This document shows, in pieces, positions 43,524 to 53,028 of a stretch of 64,000 nucleotides of DNA. This DNA is from Burkholderia cenocepacia. Its GTDB lineage: Bacteria; Pseudomonadota; Gammaproteobacteria; Burkholderiales; Burkholderiaceae. A program made the translations under genes and the position numbers. The notes under the pieces are model-generated. The model worked only from the letters and a program-made list of their open reading frames with translations, was not told where the DNA came from and searched no databases. The stretch covers positions 42,715-106,714 of the forward strand of contig NZ_UAQZ01000004.1 in NCBI RefSeq assembly GCF_900446215.1, given 5' to 3'. Position 1 is the first letter of the stretch; each line of letters starts with the position of its first letter.

Positions 43524-44353
43524 CGTTGCGCCTCGCCGCCGAGCGGATGCACGGTTTCGTTCAGCACCTGCGCATAAGCGCCGATCTGGAAATTCGACAG
43601 CGTGCCGAAATCGCCGCCCTGGTAGCCGAAGATCTTGCCGTCGGTCTTGCGCTGCGCGAGGTCGATCAGCACGACGCCGAGCGTCGGCACCACCTTTTCG
43701 CGCCACACGAACAGATACAGCTCATCGGCCATCTTGAAGTAATGACAGCGGTCGACGTCGGCCAGCCCGCCTTCCACGCCCTGCAGGCACTGCCACGCGT
43801 AGAAGTTCTCGTTCAGGTAGATATGCTCGTAGCATTCGGTCGGGCTGTAGCGGTACATCGTCCGCTTGCCGATCAGCTCGCGCGTGGGCGCATGCAGCGG
43901 GCCCGGCCGGGCGTGGCCGCCGAGCGTGCCGTGCCGGAATTGCGCGTCGACGGCCGTCAGCGGCAGCCCGCGCGCGACGCGCGTGAACGCATCGATGCGC
44001 GTGTCGGCTTCCGTCGGCAGCGTACCGACGACCGACGTCCACACGCCGTTGTCGAGATCGATCACGAGGCTGACCGACGTCGCGCGGGCAGTGGTATCGA
44101 TGTAGTCGACGAAGTACAGACCGTCGCGCAGCCGCGTCACGCGGCACGGCGCGCGGCCGCCCGTATCGGTCGCCGCATCGCGCCACTGCAGCGCGCCCGG
44201 CTCGAACGTATGGACGCGCCATGCGCCCGATGCGTCTTCGAGCGCCAGCGTCCGCCCGACGAGCGCGTCGACGGGCGCGAGGGTGTTCGCCTCCGGCGCG
44301 AAGCCGTCCGCGAGCGCGCCCACCTGAATGAATACCGGATCCTGTCGTTCCAC
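43520..44353 (-). CDS. moaF: MoaF-family protein
   Basis: This 277-aa protein resembles Klebsiella MoaF, an accessory protein once linked to molybdenum-cofactor genes and to a monoamine regulon. Typical parts are FIQVGALADGFAPEANTL at the N-terminus and RYSPTECYEHIYLNENFYAWQC near the middle, both lipocalin-like strands. It starts with GTG at 44353, with GGGAG upstream. The family exists as two repeated beta-barrel halves. It is followed by the SDR in an operon; the AraC gene is divergent. The family role is not established. Confidence 0.8.
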   Translation of the reverse strand: MERQDPVFIQVGALADGFAPEANTLAPVDALVGRTLALEDASGAWRVHTFEPGALQWRDAATDTGGRAPCRVTRLRDGLYFVDYIDTTARATSVSLVIDLDNGVWTSVVGTLPTEADTRIDAFTRVARGLPLTAVDAQFRHGTLGGHARPGPLHAPTRELIGKRTMYRYSPTECYEHIYLNENFYAWQCLQGVEGGLADVDRCHYFKMADELYLFVWREKVVPTLGVVLIDLAQRKTDGKIFGYQGGDFGTLSNFQIGAYAQVLNETVHPLGGEAQR

Positions 44354-44523
44354 CTGCCGTCTCCCGCGCAGCTTCAGGCCCGGCGGGCCGTGTACGCTGC
44401 CGATGTGCACATGGTGCGGGCTGCGCGCGCCGCGCGGTATCCGCCAAAAGGATGAAGGGCGCACGGCGCCGGAACGCGCTAAAGTGCACGTGATCCGCGC
44501 CGCGACCGGCGCGAGGAGCGCAC

Positions 44524-45321
44524 ATGCACCGTGTCACCCACTACCGACGCACCGGCGAAGGCATCGAGGCGATCAGCCTCGAATCCGATCGCGCGTTTCC
44601 GCGCCACGCGCACGACGAATTCGGGGTCGGCGTGATCGTCAGCGGTGCGCACCGGTCGTGGAGCGGCCGCGGGCAGGTCGACGCGCTGGCCGGCGACGCG
44701 ATCATGGTCAACCCGGGCGAAATGCACGACGGCTCGCCGCTCGAGGCCGGCACCGGCCGTCGCTGGCGGATGCTGTACCTCGCGCCGGCGCTGGTCGCGG
44801 GCGTCGCGGCGGAAGAAGGCCTCGGCGGCGTCGAGCTTGCGCACCCGGCCGTGCGCGACGCGCGGCTCGCGGCCGCCGTCGGCCGGCTGCATGCACGCAT
44901 CGTCGCAGGCGAAACCCAGCCGCTCGCTCGCGACGAAGCGCTCGTGATGCTCGTCGCAGGGTTGCTCGCCCGGCACGCCAACCGCACGCTGCCGGCGGCC
45001 GGTGTCGCGCCGGCGGTCCGCATCGCCCGGGAGCGGCTCGACGCAGCGCCGGCCGTACCCGTATCGCTCGCCGAGCTGGCGGACCTGAGCGGCGTGAGCC
45101 GCTTCCAGTTGCTGCGCGGCTTTGCGCGCGAGCTCGGCATCACGCCGCACGCCTATCTGGTTCAGTCGCGCACGCGGCTGGCGCGCGCGTTGCTGGCCGG
45201 CGGCCTGCCGATCGCCGAGGCCGCGGCCGAGGCTGGCTTCGCCGATCAGAGCCACCTGACGCGCGCGTTCGCGCGCCAGTTCGGGATCACGCCGGGGCGG
45301 TTCACGCAGGCGGGTCAATAG
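44524..45321 (+). CDS. AraC-family regulator with cupin-like sensor
   Basis: This is a 265-aa regulator. The N-terminal cupin-type fold (FPRHAHDEFGVGVIVSGAHR and GDAIMVNPGEMHDG) precedes the AraC HTH (SLAELADLSGVSRFQLLRGFAREL and EAGFADQSHLTRAFARQFGITPGRF). GGAG lies upstream of the ATG. It is divergent from the moaF-SDR operon and is followed by an EamA transporter in the same direction. It may regulate either or both. Confidence 0.88.
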   Translation: MHRVTHYRRTGEGIEAISLESDRAFPRHAHDEFGVGVIVSGAHRSWSGRGQVDALAGDAIMVNPGEMHDGSPLEAGTGRRWRMLYLAPALVAGVAAEEGLGGVELAHPAVRDARLAAAVGRLHARIVAGETQPLARDEALVMLVAGLLARHANRTLPAAGVAPAVRIARERLDAAPAVPVSLAELADLSGVSRFQLLRGFARELGITPHAYLVQSRTRLARALLAGGLPIAEAAAEAGFADQSHLTRAFARQFGITPGRFTQAGQ

Positions 45322-45490
45322 CGCTGTCGGTGCTCGGTGCGCGGACCGCCGCGCGCATTGCATTCGACGGCGGTTGCCGCCTAGACGTCAGCCGTGACCT
45401 CTTGCGTCGGTGCATGTCGACGGCGCACCACATTCGACGCCCGCCCCGCTGCAATTTCGTTCAAGACGCCCCCCACCGCCGTACGCGACG

Positions 45491-46432
45491 ATGCGGCGCA
45501 TGAAGACACGACTGATCGGCTATCTCTATCTCGCCGCCGCGATGGCGGGCGTCGGCAGCACCGTCATCGCGAGCCGTCTCGCGGCCGGCGGCCTGCCGCC
45601 GTTCGCGGCCACCGCGCTGCGTTTCCTGATCGCGACGCCGCTGCTGTTCGCGCTGATGCGTGCGCAGCGCATGCGCTGGCCGCGCATTGCCGCACGCGAC
45701 GCCGTGCTGCTCGTCATCCAGGCCGCGGCGGGCGGCGTCGGCTATACGGTGCTGCTGATCAGCGGCACGAAACTGTCGTCGCCGCTCGATGCCGGCGTGA
45801 TGCTCGGCACGCTGCCGGCCATGTCGACGCTGATCGCGGCCGTCGTGCTGCGCGAGCGGCAGACGCCGCGCGACTGGCTGGCCGCCGCGCTCGCCACGGC
45901 CGGCGTGCTGTTCGTCACGTTCGCGCCGGGCCACGCGATGCCGTCGCTCCGGACGCTTGCCGGCGATGCGCTGGTGCTGGCGGCCGTCGCCTGCGAAGCG
46001 GTCTTCATCCTGCTCAACCGGCGCCTTGCCGCGCCGTTGCCGCCGCTGGCGCTTTCCACCGCGATGTCGGGCCTCGGCTTCGTGCTCGCACTCGTGCCGG
46101 CCGCGTTCGAATGGCGCGCGGTGGCGAGCGGCTGGACCGTCGGCGCCGTGTCGGCGATCGTCTACTACGCGTTGATTCCGACCGTGCTCGGCTACCTGTG
46201 CTGGTATGCGGGCTCGGCGCGCACGAGCGGCACCGAGGCCGCCCTGTTCACGGCGGTCGCGCCGGTTTCGGCCGTGCTGTTCGCGGTCGCGTTGTTCGGC
46301 GAAACGCTGACCGGCACGCGTGTCGCGGGCATCGCGCTCGTCGTCGCCGGCATGCTCGTCGGCGCGACGCGGCGGCGCGAGCCGCCCGTCGAATCGCCCG
46401 CCACGCTCGCCACGCGGACCGCCACCGATTGA
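45491..46432 (+). CDS. EamA/DMT-family transporter
   Basis: This is a 313-aa inner-membrane protein with ten hydrophobic segments in two EamA repeats. The first half includes LAAAMAGVGSTVIASRLAAGG, and the second has VAAVACEAVFILLNRRLA and GTEAALFTAVAPVSAVLFA. It follows the AraC gene on the same strand. DMT proteins often export amino acids or metabolites. The start at 45491 or 45500 cannot be separated, since neither has a clear ribosome-binding site. Confidence 0.85.
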   Translation: MRRMKTRLIGYLYLAAAMAGVGSTVIASRLAAGGLPPFAATALRFLIATPLLFALMRAQRMRWPRIAARDAVLLVIQAAAGGVGYTVLLISGTKLSSPLDAGVMLGTLPAMSTLIAAVVLRERQTPRDWLAAALATAGVLFVTFAPGHAMPSLRTLAGDALVLAAVACEAVFILLNRRLAAPLPPLALSTAMSGLGFVLALVPAAFEWRAVASGWTVGAVSAIVYYALIPTVLGYLCWYAGSARTSGTEAALFTAVAPVSAVLFAVALFGETLTGTRVAGIALVVAGMLVGATRRREPPVESPATLATRTATD

Positions 46433-46635
46433 CTCGCGTTCCTTGGTTCCGCCGAAAACGATGGCGGCGCCTTCCCGTCGCACCGCCTTCGACCGCCGCC
46501 TTCCGGCCATGCAGCCGACGACTGTAGGAATGTGTCCGCGCCCCGCAAAACCGTTGCGCACGACTGCGCAAGATGCAATATTCGCGTGGCCGGACCCTTT
46601 GACAACCATCGAACAACAATCCGCCAGATCAAGCA

Positions 46636-47184
46636 ATGAACAGGAAGGAAGCCAAAACAAGAATCGCGGTGCTGCTGTCCGCGGGAACGAGGAAGGCCGA
46701 CGCACTGGCCGAGCTGTCCGGACAGGGGCTCAAGGATCGCGTGCTCGCGCATCTGATCGCGTCGCGCCCGGACCCCGAACGCTGCCGCAAGAACAAGGTG
46801 CACATCCGGATCCTGATCGCGCTCGGCATCGCGCAGCTGGTCATCAGCCTGATGCTCGCGTACTACTTCTTCGCGTCCGGCGCCGGCGGCGTGCTGGTCA
46901 CCGTGTTCCTCGCGTTGACCGTGCCGCTGTCGCTGCTGTTCATCTGGGGTTTTGCGACCCATCGTGTCGGCGCGTATCACGCGTTCATTCTGCTGTCGCT
47001 GCTGCAGGTACCGAAGACCGTCGCCGATCTCGGGCGCGATCCGTCGGCCGCGCTGCCGAGCCTTGCGATCACGGTCGTGCTGGTCGGCTACGTATGGTTC
47101 GTCCGCAACCGGGTGTTCCCCGACTACGGCTGGTTCACGCCGCGCAAGGTCGACGGCCGCTACGCATTCGTCGAGCGCGCCTGA
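46636..47184 (+). CDS. Hypothetical four-helix membrane protein
   Basis: This 182-aa protein has about 50 cytoplasmic residues with a basic N-terminus (NRKEAKTRIAVLLS) followed by hydrophobic segments (ILIALGIAQLVISLMLAYYFFAS, VLVTVFLALTVPLSLLFIWGF, HAFILLSLLQVP, ITVVLVGYVWFVRNRVFP). The first part resembles a small regulatory N-domain. No family is recognised. It ends before the entericidin terminator. Confidence 0.7.
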   Translation: MNRKEAKTRIAVLLSAGTRKADALAELSGQGLKDRVLAHLIASRPDPERCRKNKVHIRILIALGIAQLVISLMLAYYFFASGAGGVLVTVFLALTVPLSLLFIWGFATHRVGAYHAFILLSLLQVPKTVADLGRDPSAALPSLAITVVLVGYVWFVRNRVFPDYGWFTPRKVDGRYAFVERA

Positions 47185-47208
47185 CGCCGCCGGCGTCGAG
47201 TCGGGCGC

Positions 47209-47256
47209 AAAAAAAGGCGCCGCGCCTCCCCGCAACCGCGGGAAGGCCGGCGCCTT
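47209..47256 (-). terminator. Rho-independent terminator of the entericidin gene
   Basis: On the minus strand the stem AAGGCGCCG/CGGCGCCTT (47248-47256 and 47214-47222) is followed by a run of T (the A-run at 47209-47215). It lies 23 bases after the entericidin stop. On the plus strand it is a weaker stop for the membrane-protein gene. Confidence 0.8.
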
Positions 47257-47278
47257 CTGCATGCCGGAACCGGTCGGC

Positions 47279-47413
47279 TTACTTGGCCTTTTCAGCCGAA
47301 TCGCTGATCGCCTGGCCGCCCTTCGAAATGTCCTGGCCCACGCCGGCGACCGTATTGCACCCGGCGAGCGCCGCCGTCACCACCAGCAGCATTGCAGCAA
47401 TCGTACGCGTCAT
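47279..47413 (-). CDS. Entericidin A/B-family lipoprotein
   Basis: This is a 44-aa membrane lipoprotein. The signal ends at the lipobox LAGC; the mature protein NTVAGVGQDISKGGQAISDSAEKAK is the usual entericidin helix. AAGGAG 8 bases before the ATG at 47413 fixes the start; the ATG at 47419 is too close. Entericidins are short osmotically regulated antidote/toxin lipoproteins in enterobacteria; their role in this genus is unclear. A strong terminator follows. Confidence 0.9.
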   Translation of the reverse strand: MTRTIAAMLLVVTAALAGCNTVAGVGQDISKGGQAISDSAEKAK

Positions 47414-47584
47414 TCTCATTCTCCTTCGAATCAACATGCCCGATCGGGCGAATCGTGTGCGGCTGGCGCCCGGCACGCTGCCGGACACGGGGCCTGACCT
47501 GATTATACGGAGACGCACGCCGCGCGCCAGTACGGCCCCGCCGAGTGTCATGCGCGCCACACCCCGCTTGCACGCAGATTTTTC

Positions 47585-47612
47585 TTGACTTCATTGCGCC
47601 AGGAACTAATAT
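47585..47612 (+). promoter_or_regulatory. Sigma70-like promoter of the HTH-carbamoyltransferase
   Basis: TTGACT (47585-47590) and TAATAT (47607-47612) form a good -35/-10 pair with 16-base spacing. The -10 element overlaps the perfect inverted repeat at 47608-47628, so a bound protein would block the promoter. Confidence 0.65.
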
Positions 47613-47628
47613 ACGCACCGCGTATATT
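47608..47628. promoter_or_regulatory. Perfect 9-bp inverted repeat over the -10 box
   Basis: AATATACGC, three bases, then GCGTATATT is a perfect dyad. It covers the -10 box and ends 19 bases before the start codon. The same TACGC-N3-GCGTA core recurs inside the coding region at 47860-47872. The HTH of the encoded protein is the most likely binder (autoregulation). Confidence 0.75.
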
Positions 47629-47647
47629 TTCCGCCCAGGAGCCGCCG

Positions 47648-48943
47648 ATGACCGTTCCCCAGCAAGCCTTCCTCCGCGACGCGATGCGCCGCCTCAACAT
47701 GACCCGCGAGGCGTTCGCGAATCGCATCGGCGTCAGCCGGCGCGCGCTGGATACCTGGCTACTTCCCGACGATTCGCAGGAATCGCGAGGGATGCCCGAG
47801 ATCGTCGAGCGCTTCGTGTCGGAGATTGTCGAGCGCTCGGCGCCGGATGGCGAGAACTATACGCAAAGCGTAGACAAACAAGGGCTCGCGAAGCAGTTCC
47901 TGTTCGAAGGCAAGCCGCAATTGATCTCGGTCGACCAGTTCTCGCGGGATTCGGTCGAGGCGCTGTTCCGCGTGGCCGACGTCATGCAGCCGATCGCGCG
48001 ACGCCACAAGATTTCGCGCGTGCTCGAAGGCGCCGTGCTCGGCAACCTGTTCTTCGAGGCCAGCACGCGTACACGCGTGTCGTTCGGCGCGGCCTTCTGC
48101 CGGCTCGGCGGCTCGGTGTGCGACACGACGGGCTTCACGTTCTCGTCGATGGCCAAGGGCGAATCGATCTACGACACGAGCCGCGTGATGGCCGGCTACG
48201 TCGACGCGCTCGTGATCCGCCATCCCGAAAAAGGCTCGGTGGCCGAATTCGCGCGCGCGACCAACCTGCCGGTGATCAACGGCGGCGACGGCCCCGGCGA
48301 GCACCCGAGCCAGGCGCTGCTCGACCTCTATACGATCCAGCGCGAATTCTCGCGGCTCGGCAAGATCGTCGACGGCGCGCACATCGCGCTGGTCGGCGAC
48401 CTGAAGTACGGCCGCACCGTGCACTCGCTCGTCAAGCTGCTCGCGCTGTACCGCGGGCTGAAGTTCACGCTCGTATCGCCGCCGACGCTCGAGATGCCGG
48501 CGTACATCGTCGACCAGATCGCGACGAACGGCCATGTGGTCGAGCAGACGACCGACCTCGCGGCCGGGCTGCGCGGAGCGGATGTCGTCTACGCGACGCG
48601 AATTCAGAAGGAGCGTTTCACCGACGAGTCGTTCGAAGGCTACACGCCGGATTTCCAGATCAACCAGGCGCTCGTCGACTCGGTATGCAAGCCGGACACG
48701 CTGATCATGCACCCGCTGCCGCGCGACAGCCGGCCCGGCGCGAACGACCTGTCGGTCGACCTGAACCGCGACCCGCGTCTCGCGATCTTCCGGCAGACCG
48801 ACAACGGCATTCCGGTGCGGATGGCGATCTTCGCGGTGCTGCTCGGTGTCGAGAATCTCGTCCAGCATTCGATGCGCGACGCGACGTGGCGTCCGCCGGC
48901 GTACCTCGGCCCGGAAGACGCTGTGTTTCACGGGATCGATTGA
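47648..48943 (+). CDS. pyrB-like: Aspartate carbamoyltransferase-family enzyme with N-terminal HTH
   Basis: This 431-aa protein joins two parts. Residues about 8-48 read MRRLNMTREAFANRIGVSRRALDTWLL, a Cro/XRE-like helix-turn-helix. Residues about 90-431 form a transcarbamoylase: the carbamoyl-phosphate site FEASTRTRVSF (STRTR), HPSQALLDLYTI and PLPRDSRP are intact. ATCases are normally about 310-340 aa, so the extra N-terminal domain is unusual. AGGAG stands before the start. A dyad over the promoter and a second copy within codons 71-75 suggest it represses its own gene. It could act as a metabolite-sensing regulator or a real pyrimidine enzyme; no pyr gene is near. Confidence 0.85.
   Translation: MTVPQQAFLRDAMRRLNMTREAFANRIGVSRRALDTWLLPDDSQESRGMPEIVERFVSEIVERSAPDGENYTQSVDKQGLAKQFLFEGKPQLISVDQFSRDSVEALFRVADVMQPIARRHKISRVLEGAVLGNLFFEASTRTRVSFGAAFCRLGGSVCDTTGFTFSSMAKGESIYDTSRVMAGYVDALVIRHPEKGSVAEFARATNLPVINGGDGPGEHPSQALLDLYTIQREFSRLGKIVDGAHIALVGDLKYGRTVHSLVKLLALYRGLKFTLVSPPTLEMPAYIVDQIATNGHVVEQTTDLAAGLRGADVVYATRIQKERFTDESFEGYTPDFQINQALVDSVCKPDTLIMHPLPRDSRPGANDLSVDLNRDPRLAIFRQTDNGIPVRMAIFAVLLGVENLVQHSMRDATWRPPAYLGPEDAVFHGID
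47860..47872. promoter_or_regulatory. Second TACGC-N3-GCGTA dyad, inside the gene
   Basis: TACGC AAA GCGTA lies in the linker-coding region between the HTH and the enzyme domain, about 240 bases from the promoter dyad. It matches its 5-bp core exactly. Two such sites could support looping repression by a multimeric protein. Confidence 0.5.
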
Positions 48944-48980
48944 CGCCACTGCGAAACGCTCGTGCCCTGCCGCCGTTGCG

Positions 48981-49492
48981 TCAGGGAACGAGCCTGATGG
49001 TTCGATTCAAAACGCGCCGCCACCCACGGCGCGTTTTGCATTTCGGCACGCCAAAAGAACCGGCGATCGCGAACCGGACGGCCCACGGATCGATGACGCG
49101 CAGCCCCAACGCCTGGAACGGCGCGACGTCGCGTGTGGCCACGATCGAGCCGTTTGTCTCGGCCGTCGCGGCGATGTAGCCATCGGTGACCGCGATCGCA
49201 TTGCCCGCAGCACGCGTCCGCGCGCAAAAGCTCGCGTACGCCCTGCTCGCCGCGTCGTCGAACGGCAGGATCCGACCGCGAAACAGCGGCAGCACACGCT
49301 GCCCGATACTCTGCTGCAGCCAATCCCGCCTGCGCCCTCCGGCAATGCAGCCACGCCGGACCGCAATTCCGCGAGACCGATCGCCGCGAGATACAGCGTC
49401 TCGACGTTCTGCGCATCGAGCCACTCGATCACCGCCGCGTTCGGCTCACGCCGCAGCGGTTCGGGCATGACGTTCGTATCGACAAGGATCAT
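48981..49492 (-). pseudogene. FitB/VapC-type PIN toxin, frameshifted
   Basis: The frame opens at ATG 49492 as MILVDTNVMPEPLRREP, matching FitB (VapC) ribonuclease toxins, and continues to AELRSGVAALPEG. Then a one-base loss near 49334 moves the rest (RRRDWLQQSIGQRVLPLFRGRILPFDD, later TDGYIAATAETNGSIVATRD) to another frame, ending at 48981. Joined together they give a normal-length PIN protein with its acidic residues (D5, E, D). The start overlaps the antitoxin stop by 4 bases. A sequencing error cannot be excluded, but the antitoxin is also shifted. Confidence 0.75.
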
Positions 49493-49729
49493 TCAAAGCT
49501 CATCGGACCGGTTGGCGTCTCGTCGCGCGGCACGCCGATATCGACATCGCCCGCTTCCCGCCCGATTTCCGCGAGCAGCGTTCCGAGCTCGAGCCGCCCG
49601 CCCGGCAGAACGGCCCGCTCCAGGATGTCGCGCACCTCGGCCTCCGTACTGCGCCCGTGTCGGGCCGCGCGGGACCCGAAGCGCGCGGTGCACTTCATCG
49701 GGCAAATTTCGAACGGTGATCACCGGCAT
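49489..49729 (-). pseudogene. FitA-type antitoxin, frameshifted
   Basis: It starts at ATG 49729 as MPVITVRNLPDEVHRALRV, the ribbon-helix-helix start of FitA antitoxins. After that the matching sequence RAARHGRSTEAEVRDILERAV is in the next frame, caused by one extra G in the run at 49671-49673. The shifted frame continues to DVDIGVPRDETPTGPMSFE at the C-terminus, which would bind FitB. The toxin that follows has its own frameshift, so the whole module is inactive as written. Confidence 0.75.
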
Positions 49730-49896
49730 GACGCGCCCCTACTATCACTTTGCTGTCATGGCGAGCGTCGCGACACAGCCAGTCCAATTCGACCTGCCGG
49801 TCCGTCATATCCAGCCATTCGGCCATGCTTGCGCCTCCTGGGCCGCCTCGCGACCACCCCGTCACATTCGTCAACAATTCCCCCACAAACGCGAAC

Positions 49897-49915
49897 AAGA
49901 ACGCTTCTCATTTAA
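49897..49915 (+). promoter_or_regulatory. Possible Fur-like site before the siderophore receptor
   Basis: The 19 bases AAGAACGCTTCTCATTTAA match about half or more of the 19-bp Fur box consensus, with a good right half (TTCTCATT). It stands about 110 bases before the receptor start. Iron repression is expected for this gene class but the match is weak. Confidence 0.35.
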
Positions 49916-50025
49916 CAGGAAATTACATAGAATGCCGCCTGAAAACAAATCGTAATAATTCCCGCCGGCATGCACATTTCCGCAGCGCACTGCCCCGGGG
50001 CCACACCGCGAGGTCGAAGCGCACC

Positions 50026-52269
50026 ATGAAGTCCCGTCCCGACGAGCTGAAGCTCGGCAAGTTCACCACCCTCTGCAGCGTGCTCGCCGCCAGCCCCGCG
50101 TTCGCCGACGGCACGCCGCCCGCGGCGCCCGCCAGCACCGAAGGCCATCTCGCGCCGATCGAGATCCAGGGCAAGACCGAGCACAGCTACAAGGCCGACT
50201 TTTCCGCTTCCGCGAAATTCACCGCGCCGCTCGTCGACACGCCGAAATCCGTCACCGTGATCCCGCAGGAACTGATCCAGAGCAGCGGCGCGGCGACGCT
50301 GACCGAAGCGCTGCGCACCGTGCCCGGCATCACGTTCGGCGCCGGCGAAGGCGGCAACCCGCTCGGCGACCGTCCGTTCATCCGCGGCTACGACACGCAG
50401 GGCAGCATGTTCGTCGACGGCATGCGCGACACCGGCGCCACCACGCGCGAGATCTTCAACACCGAGCGCGTCGAGATCACCAAGGGTTCCGACGGCGCGT
50501 ACGGCGGCCGCGGCGGCGCCGGCGGCAGCATCAACCTGATCACGAAGGCCCCGCATCTCGGCACGACGGCCGCCGCGAGCGCGGGCCTCGGCACCGACCG
50601 CTATCGCCGCTTCACCGCCGACGGCAACTGGCAGTTCGCCGATCACGCCGCGTTCCGCCTGAACCTGATGAGCCACAACAACGACGTCGCCGGCCGCGAC
50701 GCCGTCAACAACGAGCGCTGGGGCGTCGCGCCGTCGATCGCGTTCGGCCTCGGCACGTCGACGCGCGTGACCGCGAGCTACTACCACCTGCAAACGGACG
50801 ACATGCCCGACGGCGGCATCCCGTACTTCTACACGACGTCGAACAAGCCCGCGAACGTCGACACGATCTATCCGGCGCCCGTCGATCGCCACAACTTCTA
50901 CGGCCTGATCGACCGCGACTTCCGCAAGACCACGTCGGACATCAGCACGATCAAGATCGAGCACGACATCACGCCCAACCTCACGGTGCGCAACACCACG
51001 CGCTACACGGAATCGACGCAGGACTACATCTGGACGCAGCCGGACGACAGCCAGGGCAACGTGGTGAACGGCAAAGTCTGGCGCCGCAACAACAACCGCA
51101 ACAGCTCGATCAACAGCCTCGCGAACCTGACCGAGCTGTTCGGCGAATTCCGCACGGGCCCGTTCAAGCACAGCTTCACGACCGGCATCGAACTGTCGCG
51201 CGAATGGGGCAAGCGCGATTCGTACACGGTCGCGACCGACAAGGGCACGATCTGCCAGAAAGGCATCGGCGCGCCGTCGGGCTACAACTGCACGAGCCTG
51301 TGGTCGCCGAACCCGAACGATCCGTGGGCCGGCTCGATCACGCGCAACAACGACTACGCGCATGCGCGCACCACGACGAAGTCGATCTACGGCTTCGACA
51401 CGATCGAGATCACGCCGCGCTGGCAGGTCAACGCCGGCGTGCGCGTCGACGACTACTCGACCCGCTTCACCGACACCAAGGCGAATGGCGGCAAGACGTA
51501 TACGCGCGACGACACGCTCTTCAACTGGCAGGCAGGCCTCGTGTTCAAGCCCGCGCAGAACGGCAGCATCTATGCGTCGTATGCGACGTCGTCGACGCCT
51601 GCCGGCATGCTGCTCGGCGAAGGCAGCGAAACGCAGTCGCTCACGCCGGGCCGCGGCGGCGTCGGCCCGAACGCCGATCAGCTTTCGCCGGAAAAGAACC
51701 GCAGCATCGAGCTCGGCACGAAGTGGAACGTGCTGAACGACAAGCTGTCGCTGACGGCCGCGCTGTTCCAGATCGATACGACGAACGCACGCGTGACGCT
51801 GCCGAACAACCAGTACGCGATGGTCGGCAACAAACGCGTGCAGGGTCTCGAGCTCGGCCTCGCCGGCCAGGTCACGAAGCAGTGGCAGGTGTTCGGCGGC
51901 TACACGTACATGAAGAGCGAACTGCGCGACAACGGCAAGGACACCGCGAACAACGGCAACCGCTTCCCGAATACGCCGAAGCACAGCCTCACGATGTGGT
52001 CGAACTACGACGTCACGCCGAAATTCACGGTCGGCGGCGGCGCGTTCTACATGTCGGAAGTGTTCGGCGATCCCGCGAACCTGCGCGCCGTACCGTCGTA
52101 CTGGCGCTTCGACGCGATGGCGCAGTACCGGATCAACAAGAAGCTCGACCTGCAGCTGAACGTGAACAACCTGTTCAACCGCACCTACTTCGATCAGGCG
52201 TATCCGGCGCACTATGCGTCGATCGCGCCGGGCCGCTCGGCGTTCGTCACGCTGAACGCGCGCTACTGA
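50026..52269 (+). CDS. TonB-dependent catecholate siderophore receptor (Fiu/PiuA-like)
   Basis: This is a 747-aa outer-membrane receptor. The signal peptide ends PAFADG, then the plug domain ([43 protein letters not shown]) and the 22-strand barrel follow, ending with the terminal aromatic LNARY. Its two partner genes (Sel1 repeat and PiuC-type hydroxylase) follow directly, the arrangement known for Fiu/PiuA catecholate uptake. It imports ferric catecholates (and potentially siderophore-antibiotic conjugates) across the outer membrane with TonB energy. The start [10 protein letters not shown] was chosen because its hydrophobic signal follows. Confidence 0.93.
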   Translation: MKSRPDELKLGKFTTLCSVLAASPAFADGTPPAAPASTEGHLAPIEIQGKTEHSYKADFSASAKFTAPLVDTPKSVTVIPQELIQSSGAATLTEALRTVPGITFGAGEGGNPLGDRPFIRGYDTQGSMFVDGMRDTGATTREIFNTERVEITKGSDGAYGGRGGAGGSINLITKAPHLGTTAAASAGLGTDRYRRFTADGNWQFADHAAFRLNLMSHNNDVAGRDAVNNERWGVAPSIAFGLGTSTRVTASYYHLQTDDMPDGGIPYFYTTSNKPANVDTIYPAPVDRHNFYGLIDRDFRKTTSDISTIKIEHDITPNLTVRNTTRYTESTQDYIWTQPDDSQGNVVNGKVWRRNNNRNSSINSLANLTELFGEFRTGPFKHSFTTGIELSREWGKRDSYTVATDKGTICQKGIGAPSGYNCTSLWSPNPNDPWAGSITRNNDYAHARTTTKSIYGFDTIEITPRWQVNAGVRVDDYSTRFTDTKANGGKTYTRDDTLFNWQAGLVFKPAQNGSIYASYATSSTPAGMLLGEGSETQSLTPGRGGVGPNADQLSPEKNRSIELGTKWNVLNDKLSLTAALFQIDTTNARVTLPNNQYAMVGNKRVQGLELGLAGQVTKQWQVFGGYTYMKSELRDNGKDTANNGNRFPNTPKHSLTMWSNYDVTPKFTVGGGAFYMSEVFGDPANLRAVPSYWRFDAMAQYRINKKLDLQLNVNNLFNRTYFDQAYPAHYASIAPGRSAFVTLNARY

Positions 52270-52272
52270 TCG

Positions 52273-53028
52273 ATGGAGGCCGTATCGCTGAAGGCGCTCG
52301 CGTCGGTATCGCCGCGCGAGTTCGCCGACATCCTGGCCGGGCCGCCGGAGCGCGCCGCCGCGTGGGTCGCGGCGGCGGCCGAGCACGGCATCGTCGACGC
52401 GCAGGCCGTCTACGGGCAATACCTGCTCGACGGGCACGGCGTCGCACGCGATCCGGCCGCCGCGTTCAACTGGTTCCGGCACGCGGCGCGAGCCGGCCAC
52501 CCGATGGCGATGAACATGCTCGGACGCTGCTACGAGTTCGGCTGGGGCACGGCCGCCTGCGCGCCGGTCGCCGTGTACTGGTACCGGCTGGCCGCGCAGG
52601 CGGGCCTCGACTGGGGCATGTACAACTACGCGACCGCACTCGCCCTCGGCAACGGCGTCGACGAGAACCGCACCGACGCGCTCGACTGGTTCCGCCGCGC
52701 GGCCGCGCTCGGCCATGCGAAATCGATCAACCTGATCGGCGGTTTCTACGAGGACGGCTGGGTCGTCGCGGTCGACACCGACGCCGCGTTCGACCACTAT
52801 CGCCGCGCGGCCGTCGCCGGCGACTTCCGCGGCCAGTTCAACTATGCGCGGCTGCTCGCCGAACGCGGGCGCGTCGACGAGGCGCTCGTCTGGCTCGCGC
52901 GGGTGCCGGCCACCGCGACCCCCGCGTTCATCGCGAAAATGCGCGCGTATCTCGTGTCGTCGCCGCTCGATGCTTTTCGTTCGGCGGCCATGCAACTCGC
53001 GCCGCACGCAATGGAATCCGCATCATGA
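52273..53028 (+). CDS. Sel1-repeat (SLR) protein
   Basis: This is a 251-aa protein made of tandem Sel1-like repeats ([49 protein letters not shown] and further copies). Such alpha-helical repeats mediate protein contacts. It lies 3 bases after the receptor stop and overlaps the PiuC gene by 4 bases, so all three are coupled. It has no signal peptide. Its role in catecholate uptake is unknown. Confidence 0.88.
   Translation: MEAVSLKALASVSPREFADILAGPPERAAAWVAAAAEHGIVDAQAVYGQYLLDGHGVARDPAAAFNWFRHAARAGHPMAMNMLGRCYEFGWGTAACAPVAVYWYRLAAQAGLDWGMYNYATALALGNGVDENRTDALDWFRRAAALGHAKSINLIGGFYEDGWVVAVDTDAAFDHYRRAAVAGDFRGQFNYARLLAERGRVDEALVWLARVPATATPAFIAKMRAYLVSSPLDAFRSAAMQLAPHAMESAS

Noticed and set aside
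49912..53007. A leftward 1031-codon frame opposite the siderophore receptor
   Set aside because: Arg/Val/Asp-rich shadow of the receptor and Sel1 genes, with no recognisable domain.
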